Below are positions 34,522 to 42,737 of a stretch of DNA of 63,348 nucleotides, in pieces. This DNA is from Bacteroides sp. (GTDB taxonomy: Bacteria; Bacteroidota; Bacteroidia; Bacteroidales; Muribaculaceae): contig JAAVCG010000012.1 in NCBI GenBank assembly GCA_014802435.1, positions 13,656-77,003 of the forward strand, read 5' to 3'. The notes beneath the pieces were generated by a model. It ran no database searches and had not been told where the DNA came from. It saw nothing but the letters and a program-made list of their open reading frames with translations. The position numbers and the translations under genes are program-made. Position 1 is the first letter of the stretch. Each line of letters starts with the position of its first letter.

Positions 34522-36075
34522 ATGTCCAGCCAATTGGAAAAAGTGCAGGAGCTCATTGCCCTGCGCAAGGAAGCCGCCCTCGGTGGCGGTCAAAAGGCCA
34601 TTGACAAGCAACACGAACGCGGCAAAATGACTGCTCGTGAACGCATTAACCAGCTGCTTGACGAAGGCTCGTTTGAGGAATATGATATGTTTGTGCGCCA
34701 TCGCTGCACTAACTTCGGCCAGGAAAAGAAATCCTTCCCCGGCGACGGCGTTGTGACCGGTTGCGGCACTATCGGAGGCCGTCTGGTCTATGTCTTTGCT
34801 CAGGACTTCACCGTCTTCGGCGGCTCGCTCAGCGAAACGATGGCCCAGAAAATCTGCAAAATCATGGATATGGCTATGAAAGTCGGTGCCCCCGTAATCG
34901 GCCTCAATGACTCCGGCGGCGCACGTATCCAGGAAGGCATCAACGCCCTGGCCGGCTATGCTGAAATCTTCCAGCGTAACATCATGGCTTCCGGCGTAAT
35001 CCCTCAGATTTCCGCTATCCTCGGCCCCTGTGCCGGTGGCGCCGTTTACTCGCCCGCTCTCACTGACTTCACCATCATGGCCAAGGGTATCTCTTATATG
35101 TTCCTGACCGGACCGAAGGTGGTCAAGACCGTCACCGGTGAAGACGTTACCCAGGAAGCCCTCGGTGGTGCTCAGGTTCACTCAACCAAGAGCGGTGTTG
35201 CTCACTTCGCTACTGAAAACGGCGAGGAAGCAATCGAACTCATCAAGGCACTCGTTTCTTTCATCCCTCAGAACAACCTTGAGGAAGCGCCCATCTATCC
35301 CTGCAATGACCCCGTTGACCGCATGGACGAGGCCCTGAATGAAATCATTCCGGAAGCCGCAAATAAGGCCTACGATATGTATAACGTTATCGGCGCTCTT
35401 GTCGATAATGGCCAATTCCTTGAAGTTCAGCGCAATTTCGCCCGCAATATCATCATCGGTTTTGCCCGCTTCAATGGCCGCTCGGTTGGTATCGTGGCTA
35501 ATCAGCCCAAGTATCTGGCCGGTGTGCTTGACTCTAATGCCTCACGCAAGGCCGCTCGATTTGTCCGCTTCTGTGACTGCTTCAATATTCCTATCGTTTC
35601 ACTCGTTGACGTGCCCGGATTCCTCCCCGGTACCGGTCAGGAATATAATGGCGTGATTCTCCATGGCGCCAAGCTGCTCTATGCCTATGGCGAAGCTACT
35701 GTGCCCAAGGTAACCGTTACCCTCCGCAAGAGCTATGGCGGCTCTCATATCGTAATGTCATGCAAGCAGTTGCGCGGCGACCTTAACTATGCTTGGCCCT
35801 CGGCTGAAATCGCCGTGATGGGCGGTGCAGGCGCCGTTGAGGTCCTCTATGCCAAGGAAGCTAAGGATGCTGAAGATCCCAAGGCCGTACTCGCCGAAAA
35901 AGAAGCTGAATATAACAAGCTCTTCTGCAATCCTTACAATGCCGCCAAGTATGGCTACATTGACGACGTTATCGAGCCGAAGACCACCCGTTTCCGCATT
36001 ATTCGCGGCCTTGAACAGCTCGCTACCAAGCGCGTTCAGAATCCCCCGAAGAAACACGGCAACATTCCCCTCTAA
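34522..36075 (+). CDS. mmdA: Methylmalonyl-CoA decarboxylase alpha / acyl-CoA carboxyltransferase subunit
   Basis: This carboxyltransferase moves the carboxyl group from methylmalonyl-CoA to the biotin carrier, yielding propionyl-CoA. The 517-residue protein has the crotonase-like double fold of AccD-type CT subunits, with [37 protein letters not shown] and [13 protein letters not shown] in the first half, and [15 protein letters not shown] and [18 protein letters not shown] in the second. It lies before the OadG-like, biotin-carrier and OadB genes, i.e. the Na+-pumping decarboxylase set. The operon fits propionate fermentation with the sodium gradient as energy store. Confidence 0.93.
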   Translation: MSSQLEKVQELIALRKEAALGGGQKAIDKQHERGKMTARERINQLLDEGSFEEYDMFVRHRCTNFGQEKKSFPGDGVVTGCGTIGGRLVYVFAQDFTVFGGSLSETMAQKICKIMDMAMKVGAPVIGLNDSGGARIQEGINALAGYAEIFQRNIMASGVIPQISAILGPCAGGAVYSPALTDFTIMAKGISYMFLTGPKVVKTVTGEDVTQEALGGAQVHSTKSGVAHFATENGEEAIELIKALVSFIPQNNLEEAPIYPCNDPVDRMDEALNEIIPEAANKAYDMYNVIGALVDNGQFLEVQRNFARNIIIGFARFNGRSVGIVANQPKYLAGVLDSNASRKAARFVRFCDCFNIPIVSLVDVPGFLPGTGQEYNGVILHGAKLLYAYGEATVPKVTVTLRKSYGGSHIVMSCKQLRGDLNYAWPSAEIAVMGGAGAVEVLYAKEAKDAEDPKAVLAEKEAEYNKLFCNPYNAAKYGYIDDVIEPKTTRFRIIRGLEQLATKRVQNPPKKHGNIPL

Positions 36076-36089
36076 AGCTCTTCCCCAAA

Positions 36090-36974
36090 ATGAAGTCGAT
36101 AAATAAATTTGTCGCTCTTTTGCTCCTTGCTCTCATTGCCGTCCCCGCGGCAATGGGACAGGGACGCAAGGAGCTGCGCATCAATGAGGTGATGGTCCAA
36201 AACGATAACTCTATCGTTGATGAATATGGACGTCACAGCGCTTGGATTGAGCTCGTGAACCCTACTCACGCGCCTATCAACATCTCTTCCATCTATCTGA
36301 CTGACGACCTCTCTAACCCACAGAAATATTTCGTCCCTACCGGTGACTCCAAAACCAAGATTGAAAAGGGCCAGAGCGTCGTTTTCTTTGCTGATGGCGA
36401 ACCGCAGGATGGAACTTTCCATCTCAACTTCACCCTTACCCCCGGTCGCGATAATTTCATCGCCGTTTATGATGCTGACGGTGTCAGCCTCCTTGACTCT
36501 GTAACCGTCCCCGCCTCACTTATCCCTGATGCCAGTTATGCGCGTGCCTCTGATGCTTCGCTCCCCTGGGAGGTCAGAGACAATTCGTCAACCATCAAGG
36601 CCATTACACCCGGCGGACATAATGTAATCCCCGTTCCTAACAACAAAATCGCTAAATTCAAAAAAATGGACGAAAAAGGCGGAGCCATGACCATCATGGC
36701 TATGGCTATTGTTTTCGCCGCTCTGCTCGTGCTCTGTCTCTGTTTCTACCTTATCAAGCGTATCGGCGGCACCAAGAAGACTCCCGCCGTTGAGGCTCCC
36801 GTGGCTGCTCCCGCTCCGGCTGATACTGACGCCGAGATTGCCGCCGCTATCGCAGTGGCCCTCGAACTCCATACTCAGTCCCAGGGTATGAAACTCACCA
36901 TCAGACAGAACCCCGCATCAGCTTGGAACAATAAAATCAGCGCTATGCGTGAAATCCCCACTCTTAAACGTTAA
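36090..36974 (+). CDS. Lamin-tail domain fused to OadG-like decarboxylase subunit
   Basis: The 294-residue protein has a signal peptide (residues 1-24), an extracytoplasmic lamin-tail (LTD) domain (about 27-180; LRINEVMVQNDNSIVDEYGRHSAWIELVNP, DAWIEL-type motif), one membrane helix (about 200-222; MTIMAMAIVFAALLVLCLCFYLIK), and a cytoplasmic tail with an Ala/Pro linker and a helix AAAIAVALELHTQ. The helix plus tail is the OadG-like gamma/delta subunit of Na+-decarboxylases. The LTD is not a usual part of OadG; it presumably sits in the periplasm and may anchor or link the complex. A truncated or unrelated N-terminus is the alternative, but the frame is intact. Confidence 0.82.
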   Translation: MKSINKFVALLLLALIAVPAAMGQGRKELRINEVMVQNDNSIVDEYGRHSAWIELVNPTHAPINISSIYLTDDLSNPQKYFVPTGDSKTKIEKGQSVVFFADGEPQDGTFHLNFTLTPGRDNFIAVYDADGVSLLDSVTVPASLIPDASYARASDASLPWEVRDNSSTIKAITPGGHNVIPVPNNKIAKFKKMDEKGGAMTIMAMAIVFAALLVLCLCFYLIKRIGGTKKTPAVEAPVAAPAPADTDAEIAAAIAVALELHTQSQGMKLTIRQNPASAWNNKISAMREIPTLKR

Positions 36975-36999
36975 ATTTTCTAACTCAAAAATTCTCCCC

Positions 37000-37434
37000 A
37001 TGAAAGAATATAAGATTTCAATCAATGGTCATGAATACACCGTCTGCATCAACTCCGTCAATGGCAATCAGGCCTCGGTTAATGTCAACGGTACTGATTA
37101 TCAGGTAACTATCCCCGCCGCCGGTGCGCCCGTCCCCGCCGCCGCTCCCGTTAATCCCGTGAGCCCCGTGGCTTCTGCTCCCGCTGCTCCCGCCCCCGCC
37201 GCTGCTCCCGCTGCCGCCGGCGCCGGCACTGTGCTCGCTCCGCTCCCCGGCGTTGTCCTCTCTATTCCCGTGAAGGTCGGCGACTCCGTCGGCGCTTCTG
37301 ACCCCGTAGTTATTCTCGAGGCCATGAAGATGGAAAATGCTATCCCCGCCGGACGTGCCGGTAAGGTCATCGCTATTAATGTCAAGGAAGGTGATTCGGT
37401 CCTTGAAGGCGCCGTCCTCGTAACCCTCGGATAA
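37000..37434 (+). CDS. Biotin carboxyl carrier protein of methylmalonyl-CoA decarboxylase
   Basis: The carrier subunit transfers CO2 between the carboxyltransferase and OadB. ATG 37000 (MKEYKISINGHEYTV) is used; the frame runs back to 36949 but would overlap the previous gene. The 144-residue protein has an N-terminal beta domain, an Ala/Pro-rich linker (residues about 39-77) and a C-terminal biotinyl domain with EAMKMEN, where Lys110 is the biotin attachment site. Length and layout match the family, and the position between OadG-like and OadB genes fits. Confidence 0.93.
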   Translation: MKEYKISINGHEYTVCINSVNGNQASVNVNGTDYQVTIPAAGAPVPAAAPVNPVSPVASAPAAPAPAAAPAAAGAGTVLAPLPGVVLSIPVKVGDSVGASDPVVILEAMKMENAIPAGRAGKVIAINVKEGDSVLEGAVLVTLG

Positions 37435-37458
37435 TACCTCCCCACCTTATTATATACC

Positions 37459-38616
37459 ATGGAATTTTCTCAGTTTATTACTGACAATCTCGCCCAGTTC
37501 TGGCATCTGACGGGTATTTATAACGCCACTTGGCAAAACTTCGTGATGCTCGGCGTCGGCCTCTTCTTCATCTGGCTCGCCATTACCAAGAATTTCGAAC
37601 CGATGCTCCTTGTGCCCATCGGCTTCGGTATGCTTATCGGTAACATCCCCTTCGATACTCATGCCGGTCTTGAAATCGGTATCTATGAGGAAGGCTCCGT
37701 CCTGAATATCCTCTATAACGGCGTCTCCGCCGGGTGGTATCCTCCGCTGATTTTCCTCGGAATCGGCGCAATGACGGACTTTACAGCCCTGATTGCCAAT
37801 CCCAAGCTGATGCTCGTCGGTGCCGCTGCTCAGTTTGGCATCTTCGGCGCTTACATGGTGGCCCTCCTCCTTGGATTCGAACCTGACCAGGCCGGCGCTA
37901 TCGCAATCATTGGCGGTGCCGACGGCCCGACGGCTATCTTCCTCAGCTCCAAGTTGGCGCCTAACCTGATGGGCGCAATTGCCGTCAGCGCTTACTCTTA
38001 TATGGCGCTCGTCCCCGTTATCCAGCCGCCCATCATGCGACTGCTCACAACCAAGAAGGAGCGAGTTATCCGCATGAAGCCCGCACGCCCCGTCTCTCAG
38101 CGCGAAAAGATTATTTTCCCCATCGTCGGGTTGCTCTTGACCTGCTTCGTCGTGCCGACGGCCCTCCCTCTGCTCGGTATGCTCTTCTATGGCAATCTGC
38201 TCCGCGAATGTGGCGTTACTTCTCGTCTTGCCAAGACTGCCTCTAATGCCCTGACCGACATCGTGACTATCCTCCTGGGTATGACCGTCGGCGCCTCTAC
38301 TCAGGCCTCGCAGTTCCTCACTGCCGAGACCATCAAGATTTTCGCCCTCGGTTTCATGGCCTTCATCATTGCAAGCGCCTCCGGTGTGCTCTTCGTGAAG
38401 TTCTTCAATCTCTTCCTCAGCAAGGACAAGAAGCTCAATCCCCTCATTGGTAATGCCGGAGTGAGCGCAGTCCCCATGTCGGCCCGTATTTCTAATAATC
38501 TCGGCCTGGAATATGACCCCTCTAACTATCTGCTCATGCATGCAATGGGGCCAAACGTCGCCGGAGTTATCGGCTCTGCCGTCGCTGCCGGTGTCCTCCT
38601 CGGATTCCTTGCCTGA
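37459..38616 (+). CDS. oadB: Na+-pumping decarboxylase beta subunit (OadB/MmdB)
   Basis: A 385-residue multi-pass membrane protein that decarboxylates the carboxybiotin and moves sodium out. Typical features are the start [54 protein letters not shown] with the conserved Asp/Gly-rich turn, and [24 protein letters not shown] long minus-strand frame (37450-38670) is a shadow. It closes the operon; a terminator follows. Confidence 0.94.
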   Translation: MEFSQFITDNLAQFWHLTGIYNATWQNFVMLGVGLFFIWLAITKNFEPMLLVPIGFGMLIGNIPFDTHAGLEIGIYEEGSVLNILYNGVSAGWYPPLIFLGIGAMTDFTALIANPKLMLVGAAAQFGIFGAYMVALLLGFEPDQAGAIAIIGGADGPTAIFLSSKLAPNLMGAIAVSAYSYMALVPVIQPPIMRLLTTKKERVIRMKPARPVSQREKIIFPIVGLLLTCFVVPTALPLLGMLFYGNLLRECGVTSRLAKTASNALTDIVTILLGMTVGASTQASQFLTAETIKIFALGFMAFIIASASGVLFVKFFNLFLSKDKKLNPLIGNAGVSAVPMSARISNNLGLEYDPSNYLLMHAMGPNVAGVIGSAVAAGVLLGFLA

Positions 38617-38644
38617 ACTTCCCCTTTTTTCTGATTTTTCACCC

Positions 38645-38685
38645 CTGAAGGTATGGCTCGCCGGAGCCATGCCTTCAGCTTTTTC
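38645..38685 (+). terminator. Terminator of the methylmalonyl-CoA operon
   Basis: CTGAAGG(T)ATGGCT and AGCCAT(G)CCTTCAG form a 14-pair stem over CGCCGG, followed by CTTTTTC. Confidence 0.85.
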
Positions 38686-38723
38686 TTAGCGCTGTTAAAA
38701 AACTTTTACAATCTTGTTGCAGA

Positions 38724-38756
38724 TTTGGAAAATATGAAGTTTTTTAGTTAATTTTG
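38724..38756 (+). promoter_or_regulatory. Promoter of the receiver-rnhB-cobB-ogt genes
   Basis: TTTG at 38724-38727 and TAATTTTG at 38749-38756, 21 bases apart; the first gene starts 25 bases later. Confidence 0.65.
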
Positions 38757-38780
38757 CATTGCAAAAATTAATTCATCCAC

Positions 38781-39128
38781 ATGGCAGACTCGTCTAACAA
38801 CAAATACCTCGCAATGGTGTCCACAAACGATGACCGTTTGGGGCAACTTATCGCTGCCATGTTGACTCCCTTAGGCTTTAGCGTCAGTCTCATTCATCGC
38901 GGCGAATCCCGCGGAGAGCAGATTGATGACTTTGCTTTGCTTATCCTTGATGGCGACCCCGTTTATCCCATCAGCGATCTCGCCCCTGCGGTTGTTGTCA
39001 TCTCCCCGTCTGACCAGATTGCGGTCTATGATGAGGGCGCTGACCTCGTTGTCAATAAGCCTCTCGAAGCTAATATTTTCTTGGCGCGTATCCGCTCGGT
39101 CCTCCGCCGTTATGGAATTCGCCTGTGA
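38781..39128 (+). CDS. Stand-alone response-regulator receiver-like protein
   Basis: The 115-residue protein has the receiver fold pattern: YLAMVSTNDDRLGQLIAAML, then ALLILDGDPVY (Asp near 57 at the phosphorylation position), AVVVISPSDQ, and DLVVNKPLEANIFLARIRSVLRR, which keeps the Lys before Pro of the CheY fold. There is no output domain. It is truncated relative to typical response regulators but seems intact as a single domain. It overlaps rnhB by four bases and leads that operon; no kinase is near. Whether it is phosphorylated is not decided by the sequence. Confidence 0.7.
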   Translation: MADSSNNKYLAMVSTNDDRLGQLIAAMLTPLGFSVSLIHRGESRGEQIDDFALLILDGDPVYPISDLAPAVVVISPSDQIAVYDEGADLVVNKPLEANIFLARIRSVLRRYGIRL

Positions 39129-39709
39129 ATCTCCTCCCGCCTTCCCTCCAGACTGATTTCATTGAAGCCGGATGTGACGAAGCCGGTCGCGGTTGTTTGG
39201 CCGGACCCGTCTTTGCCGCTGCCGTCATTCTCCCGCCTGATTTTTCTCATCCTTATCTGAATGATTCCAAGGCCCTGACCGAACGCCGACGCGATGAAAT
39301 GCGCGAAATCATTGAGCGCGAAGCCGTCAGCTGGGCCGTCGCCTCTTGCTCGGCCGCTGAAATTGATGAAATCAATATTCTCCGCGCCTCTATTTTGGCG
39401 ATGCACCGAGCCCTGGATGCCCTTGATGTCACTCCGGAAATGGTCATTGTTGATGGAAACCGCTTCGCCCCCTGGCGCGCCGGAGTCGAATGGCACACCA
39501 TTGTTAAGGGTGATGCCAAGTTCGGTAACATTGCCGCCGCATCAATTCTCGCAAAGACTCATCGTGACGAATTTATTGCCCGGGCCGCAAAAGATTTCCC
39601 GCAATATGAATGGGAGAAAAATAAAGCGTACCCAACGGCTGAACATCGCCGGGCTATTGCCCTCCATGGCCCTTGTGAACTTCATCGTAAAACCTTTAGA
39701 TTGTTATGA
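39125..39709 (+). CDS. rnhB: Ribonuclease HII
   Basis: RNase HII removes RNA from RNA-DNA hybrids and single ribonucleotides. The 194-residue protein has GCDEAGRGCLAGPVFAAAVIL (catalytic Asp and Glu at residues about 18-19), LNDSKALTERRR and EMVIVDGNRF with the third Asp, and GDAKFGNIAAASILAKTHRD with the fourth. It starts with GTG (39125) overlapping the stop of the receiver-like gene, and its own stop overlaps the ATG of the sirtuin gene, so the genes are translationally coupled. Confidence 0.93.
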   Translation: MNLLPPSLQTDFIEAGCDEAGRGCLAGPVFAAAVILPPDFSHPYLNDSKALTERRRDEMREIIEREAVSWAVASCSAAEIDEINILRASILAMHRALDALDVTPEMVIVDGNRFAPWRAGVEWHTIVKGDAKFGNIAAASILAKTHRDEFIARAAKDFPQYEWEKNKAYPTAEHRRAIALHGPCELHRKTFRLL

Positions 39710-40398
39710 AAAATCTTGTCTTTTTGACCGGCGCCGGAATTAGCGCCGAATCCGGAATCTCTACTTTTCGTGATGCCGACGGACTTTGGGAGCAGTATGA
39801 CGTTATGGACGTCTGCTCCGCTGATGGCTTCCGCCGTAATCCCGAGCTGGTCCATGAGTTTTATAACGCGCGCCGGCGCCAGTTGGCCGACGTAAAGCCT
39901 AATCGCGCGCATGAAATTATCCGTGAGCTGATGGATGATTTCAATGTCTGCGTCATCACTCAAAACGTTGATAATCTCCATGAGCGTGCCGGAGTCCCTG
40001 AAGATTTGATTATCCATCTCCATGGCGAACTGATGAAGGTCCGCGCCCTCGATGATGAATTCAAGGTTTACGAGTTGCGCCCCGAAGCGTGTGAAACCTC
40101 TCCCGAAACGATTATTGACGGCCATCACGTCCGTCCCCATATCGTATTTTTCCAGGAGGCCGTCCCCATGCTCGAGCCCGCCGCCGAGATAGTCAGCCAG
40201 GCTGATATTCTCGTCATCGTTGGCACTTCAATGGTTGTATATCCCGCCGCCGGACTGATTAATTACGCCCGCCCGGGGGCCGAGATTTATTATGTTGACC
40301 CCAATCCGGCGCCCGTTCCCCCGTCGGTTCATGTTATTGCCAAGCCCGCAACTGTAGGGCTGCAGATTGTCGCTGATGAGATTCGCCGCGACTTATGA
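39706..40398 (+). CDS. cobB: SIR2 family NAD-dependent protein deacylase
   Basis: The 230-residue sirtuin removes acyl groups from lysines using NAD. GAGISAESGISTFRD (9-23) binds NAD; TQNVDNLHE (85-93) and catalytic His106 in IHLHGE are present; Tyr53/Arg56 (FYNARR) is the YxxR pair of class III, desuccinylase-like enzymes. The four zinc cysteines seen in most sirtuins are missing in the segment between His106 and PHIVFF, so this is a zinc-free variant. It overlaps rnhB (ATGA) and the ogt gene by 23 bases. Confidence 0.9.
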   Translation: MKNLVFLTGAGISAESGISTFRDADGLWEQYDVMDVCSADGFRRNPELVHEFYNARRRQLADVKPNRAHEIIRELMDDFNVCVITQNVDNLHERAGVPEDLIIHLHGELMKVRALDDEFKVYELRPEACETSPETIIDGHHVRPHIVFFQEAVPMLEPAAEIVSQADILVIVGTSMVVYPAAGLINYARPGAEIYYVDPNPAPVPPSVHVIAKPATVGLQIVADEIRRDL

Positions 40399-40852
40399 TT
40401 CACCCCTCGGGCGAATGATTGCTGAGTCGGCCGATGGAGTTACTCTCGCGGCTCTGCGCTTCGCCCCTGATTCGCCCCCTCAGAAGTCGGATTTGCCTCT
40501 CTTTCAGCTGACTTTTCGCTGGCTCGATGATTATTTTGACGGGAAAGTGACTGAAAATATCCCGCCGATTGCCGCCGCTCCCTCAGAATTTCAAAACAAA
40601 ATCCGGCAGGCACTCCTCAGAATTCCTGCCGGTGAAGTTGTCACTTATGGCGAATTGGGCCGTAGGGTGGGGTGCGCGTCGGCTCAGGCCGTCGGTAATG
40701 CCGTTGCCGCTAACCCGCTGCTGATTCTGATTCCTTGCCATCGGGTGGTGCGACGTGACGGAATCGGTAATTATTCCGCCGGAACGACCCTCAAGCGAGC
40801 TCTGCTCCTTCAGGAAAAAGCACTGCTTCCATCCCTATTTTCTGAGGCTTAA
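40376..40852 (+). CDS. ogt: Methylated-DNA-[protein]-cysteine S-methyltransferase (Ogt)
   Basis: This repair protein takes methyl groups from O6-methylguanine onto itself. ATG 40376 (MRFAATYDSPLGR) is used; TTG at 40367 is unlikely. Residues 118-124 include the active site IPCHRVV with Cys121, and the helix-turn-helix VVTYGELGRRVGCASAQAVGNA lies before it. The 158-residue length is typical. It overlaps cobB by 23 bases and the convergent GNAT gene by 62 bases at its 3' end. Confidence 0.92.
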   Translation: MRFAATYDSPLGRMIAESADGVTLAALRFAPDSPPQKSDLPLFQLTFRWLDDYFDGKVTENIPPIAAAPSEFQNKIRQALLRIPAGEVVTYGELGRRVGCASAQAVGNAVAANPLLILIPCHRVVRRDGIGNYSAGTTLKRALLLQEKALLPSLFSEA

Positions 40853-41300
40853 GCCCCAGGGATTCATAAAATCGCATAGCCCCGGGGTTACAGCTCCAAA
40901 CGTTCAGAGTCAGATTATAAAATCCCTGCTCGCGGGCATAGCTCTTTACGTAGTCATATATCTGATGGCCAATGTGTTGACCGCGCATCCGCTCGTCAAT
41001 ACACAGGTCGTCGATATAGAGCGTTTTAATCCCCCGCAGATTGTTGCTCCCCGTGTGGTCCTGAACCATACAGAAACAGTAGCCGGCAATTTCGCCGCTC
41101 TCCGTCTCGCCTACGAATATCGGGGTCTGCGGATTGTCAATAATCCCCTCTAACTCCTCGGTATTATACTTGGTTTTTCCGTGGATAAACAGGTCCGGGC
41201 GCCCATCCGCGTGTACATCGTTAACCTGACGCAGAAGCCTCGTAATGGCCTCTGCGTCAGAATGTTTTGCGGGTCGGATGTTAAGCTGCATCTCAGTCAA
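40791..41300 (-). CDS. GNAT family N-acetyltransferase
   Basis: A 169-residue acetyltransferase: IRPAKHSDAEAITRLLRQVNDVH at the start, DDLCIDERMRGQHIGHQIYDYVKS for the acetyl-CoA binding loop (R-x-x-G-x-G/A), and NVWSCNPGAMRFYESLGL near the end. ATG 41300 or 41291 can serve as start; the former overlaps flavodoxin by eight bases. The last 62 bases overlap the convergent ogt gene, with both frames intact. Substrate unknown. Confidence 0.88.
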   Translation of the reverse strand: MTEMQLNIRPAKHSDAEAITRLLRQVNDVHADGRPDLFIHGKTKYNTEELEGIIDNPQTPIFVGETESGEIAGYCFCMVQDHTGSNNLRGIKTLYIDDLCIDERMRGQHIGHQIYDYVKSYAREQGFYNLTLNVWSCNPGAMRFYESLGLKPQKIGMEAVLFPEGAELA

Positions 41301-41868
41301 GAGAGGTTAAAAGGGTCTCCAGCTCTGAGTCTGTGACGTGGTTCATCAGAATGCCGTCATGAATGTTGAGCGAGGGATACTGCTCATGAAGCTTCTGCAC
41401 GCTGTTGTCAATGGTGCTTCCGCCTGACGTCATGAACGGAACGATGGTCTTTCCCTCAAGGTCAGTCGATTCAATGAAGGTGTTGATGATGGTCGGATGA
41501 GTGTTCCACCAGTTAGGATAACCAATGAAAACAACCTCATATTGAGTCAAATCAGGCAGTTCGCCGCCAATGGCCGTGCGAGCCTCCGGGTCCTGCATCT
41601 CCAGTGAGCTGCGGCTCTCCTTGTCGGTCCAGTCGAGGTCGGCGTCCGTATAAGCCACTTCCGGTTTGATTTCATAGAGAACTCCTCCCGTCTTTTCCGC
41701 AATGCGCTCTGCGGCCTCAGCCGTTGTTCCCGTGGCTGAAAAATAGCAGACAATCGTCTTGCTCGGGGTCGTTTCCTCGCTTGTAACTTTTTCCTTGCTG
41801 CTTGAGCCGCATGAGCTTAAGCTGACAATGGTCATCAATGATGCCATCAATACACTTTTAATCTTCAT
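41293..41868 (-). CDS. Flavodoxin-like lipoprotein
   Basis: The 191-residue protein has a lipoprotein signal (SLSSCGSSS, Cys near 20), then a flavodoxin domain with FMN-binding loop FSATGTTAEAAERI and VVFIGYPNWWNTHP and TSGGSTIDN. It is exported rather than cytoplasmic, which is known for some Bacteroidota flavodoxins. It lies upstream of the GNAT gene with which it overlaps. The -7 box at 41895-41902 (minus strand) probably drives it. Confidence 0.88.
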   Translation of the reverse strand: MKIKSVLMASLMTIVSLSSCGSSSKEKVTSEETTPSKTIVCYFSATGTTAEAAERIAEKTGGVLYEIKPEVAYTDADLDWTDKESRSSLEMQDPEARTAIGGELPDLTQYEVVFIGYPNWWNTHPTIINTFIESTDLEGKTIVPFMTSGGSTIDNSVQKLHEQYPSLNIHDGILMNHVTDSELETLLTSLD

Positions 41869-41894
41869 AGCTAAAACTTAAGTTAATTCTGCCG

Positions 41895-41902
41895 CAAAGT
41901 TA
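41895..41902 (-). promoter_or_regulatory. Promoter -7 box of the flavodoxin gene
   Basis: TAACTTTG on the minus strand, 26 bases before the start codon; a GTTG 20 bases upstream could be a weak -33 element. Confidence 0.55.
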
Positions 41903-42004
41903 AGTAAAATTCCGTAAATAATCAACCCTCCTGTCAGATGTCGTGCCGATTTTTCGGCAAACAATCTAACAGAAGGGCAGGGGAGATGAATCTCTTCTCC
42001 GGGC

Positions 42005-42166
42005 TTACTCTACTTTCGAGAACTGGTCCTTGCCAACTCCGCAAAGAGGGCAAACAAAATCATCCGGAAGCTCTTCAAACGGAGTGCCGGGAGCAATCCC
42101 GTTGTCGGGGTCACCTACTGCCGGGTCATAAACCCAGTCACAAACGTCGCAAACATATTTATCCAT
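42005..42166 (-). CDS. Rubredoxin
   Basis: A 53-residue frame beginning [19 protein letters not shown] and ending ...[19 protein letters not shown]. The four iron ligands are Cys6, Cys9, Cys39 and Cys42 in the C-x-x-C / C-P-x-C-G pattern. Rubredoxin is a small one-electron carrier for oxygen and superoxide defence in anaerobes. It is read from 42166 to the stop at 42005-42007 and is too short for many gene callers. It lies upstream of the flavodoxin gene in the same direction, but the latter has its own promoter. Confidence 0.9.
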   Translation of the reverse strand: MDKYVCDVCDWVYDPAVGDPDNGIAPGTPFEELPDDFVCPLCGVGKDQFSKVE

Positions 42167-42251
42167 AATCATAAAATTTAAGGGTTACGCCTCTATAACA
42201 CTTCCCGCCGCCGTTTGGTTCACTGGACATAGTCATCATAATGCTTCGCGC

Positions 42252-42280
42252 TATGGAAAGGCGGATTCCAATCCGCCGCC
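42252..42280. repeat. Left-end copy of the palindromic repeat, A variant
   Basis: A 29-base copy of the left end at 1138-1166 with one change (GGATTCCAATCC). It faces an inverted partner of the same variant at 44627-44654 across the AT-rich cassette. Confidence 0.85.
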
Positions 42281-42332
42281 CAAACATAAAGCCAAAACAA
42301 TCCCGCCCCCCAAGAAAATCTTATTGAAATTT

Positions 42333-42364
42333 TTTGTGTGATATAAAAATATTTACTAACTTTG
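42333..42364 (+). promoter_or_regulatory. Promoter of the structured RNA / BspA-like gene
   Basis: TTTG at 42333-42336 and TAACTTTG at 42357-42364, 20 bases apart, a near-ideal Bacteroidota promoter. The next gene starts 373 bases downstream, leaving a long transcribed leader. Confidence 0.75.
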
Positions 42365-42370
42365 CAGGTG

Positions 42371-42660
42371 CAGACCGCCTTACGGAAGCCCCGGTCTGGG
42401 GTTATGAGGTGCGGGATGTAGCGAAAATACATTAGAAAGCGTTTATCCGCGCTGATTCTTGACTGCTTGAAATTTCTCGCAAAAATTTTTATTCATGTCA
42501 GGGATTAGGCAACGGTAGATGCCCGTGGATATGTTATACCCGGTGACTTTGTACGCGAGTACAGGTCGCAGTGTAAGCATATATGCGTAGGGCTTCTGCG
42601 TTGCCGTCCGACATGAATAGGGCCCAATGCGAGAAAGCCTCAAGCAGTAGGACGGCAACA
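42371..42660 (+). ncRNA. Candidate structured leader or non-coding RNA with alternative stems
   Basis: Multiple perfect complementary segments lie in this stretch: CAGACC/GGTCTG (42371-42376 with 42393-42398), GCGG/CCGC enclosing ATGTA/TACAT (42411-42450), and three in-register long-range stems ACTGCTTGA/TCAAGCAGT (42462-42470 with 42640-42648), TTTCTCGC/GCGAGAAA (42473-42480 with 42629-42636) and ATTCATGTC/GACATGAAT (42491-42499 with 42610-42618). Inside is a hairpin TGTAC-GCGA-GTACA. GTTGCC at 42600-42605 can pair with GGCAAC at 42508-42513 or, as GTTGCCGTC, with GACGGCAAC at 42651-42659. The promoter stands directly upstream. The open frame on the opposite strand (42443-42790) is an artefact. 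RNA class and function are unknown. Confidence 0.6.
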
Positions 42661-42737
42661 GATACAGATTCCTACGCTTTTCTTTTACAAACCAATCACC
42701 GCCAACGAGAGGATGACCGCGGCACATCGAATTTTTT

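Noticed and set aside
37450-38670. 406-codon minus-strand frame opposite oadB
   Set aside because: It is antisense to a firmly identified membrane protein and has a low-complexity acidic and histidine-rich composition.
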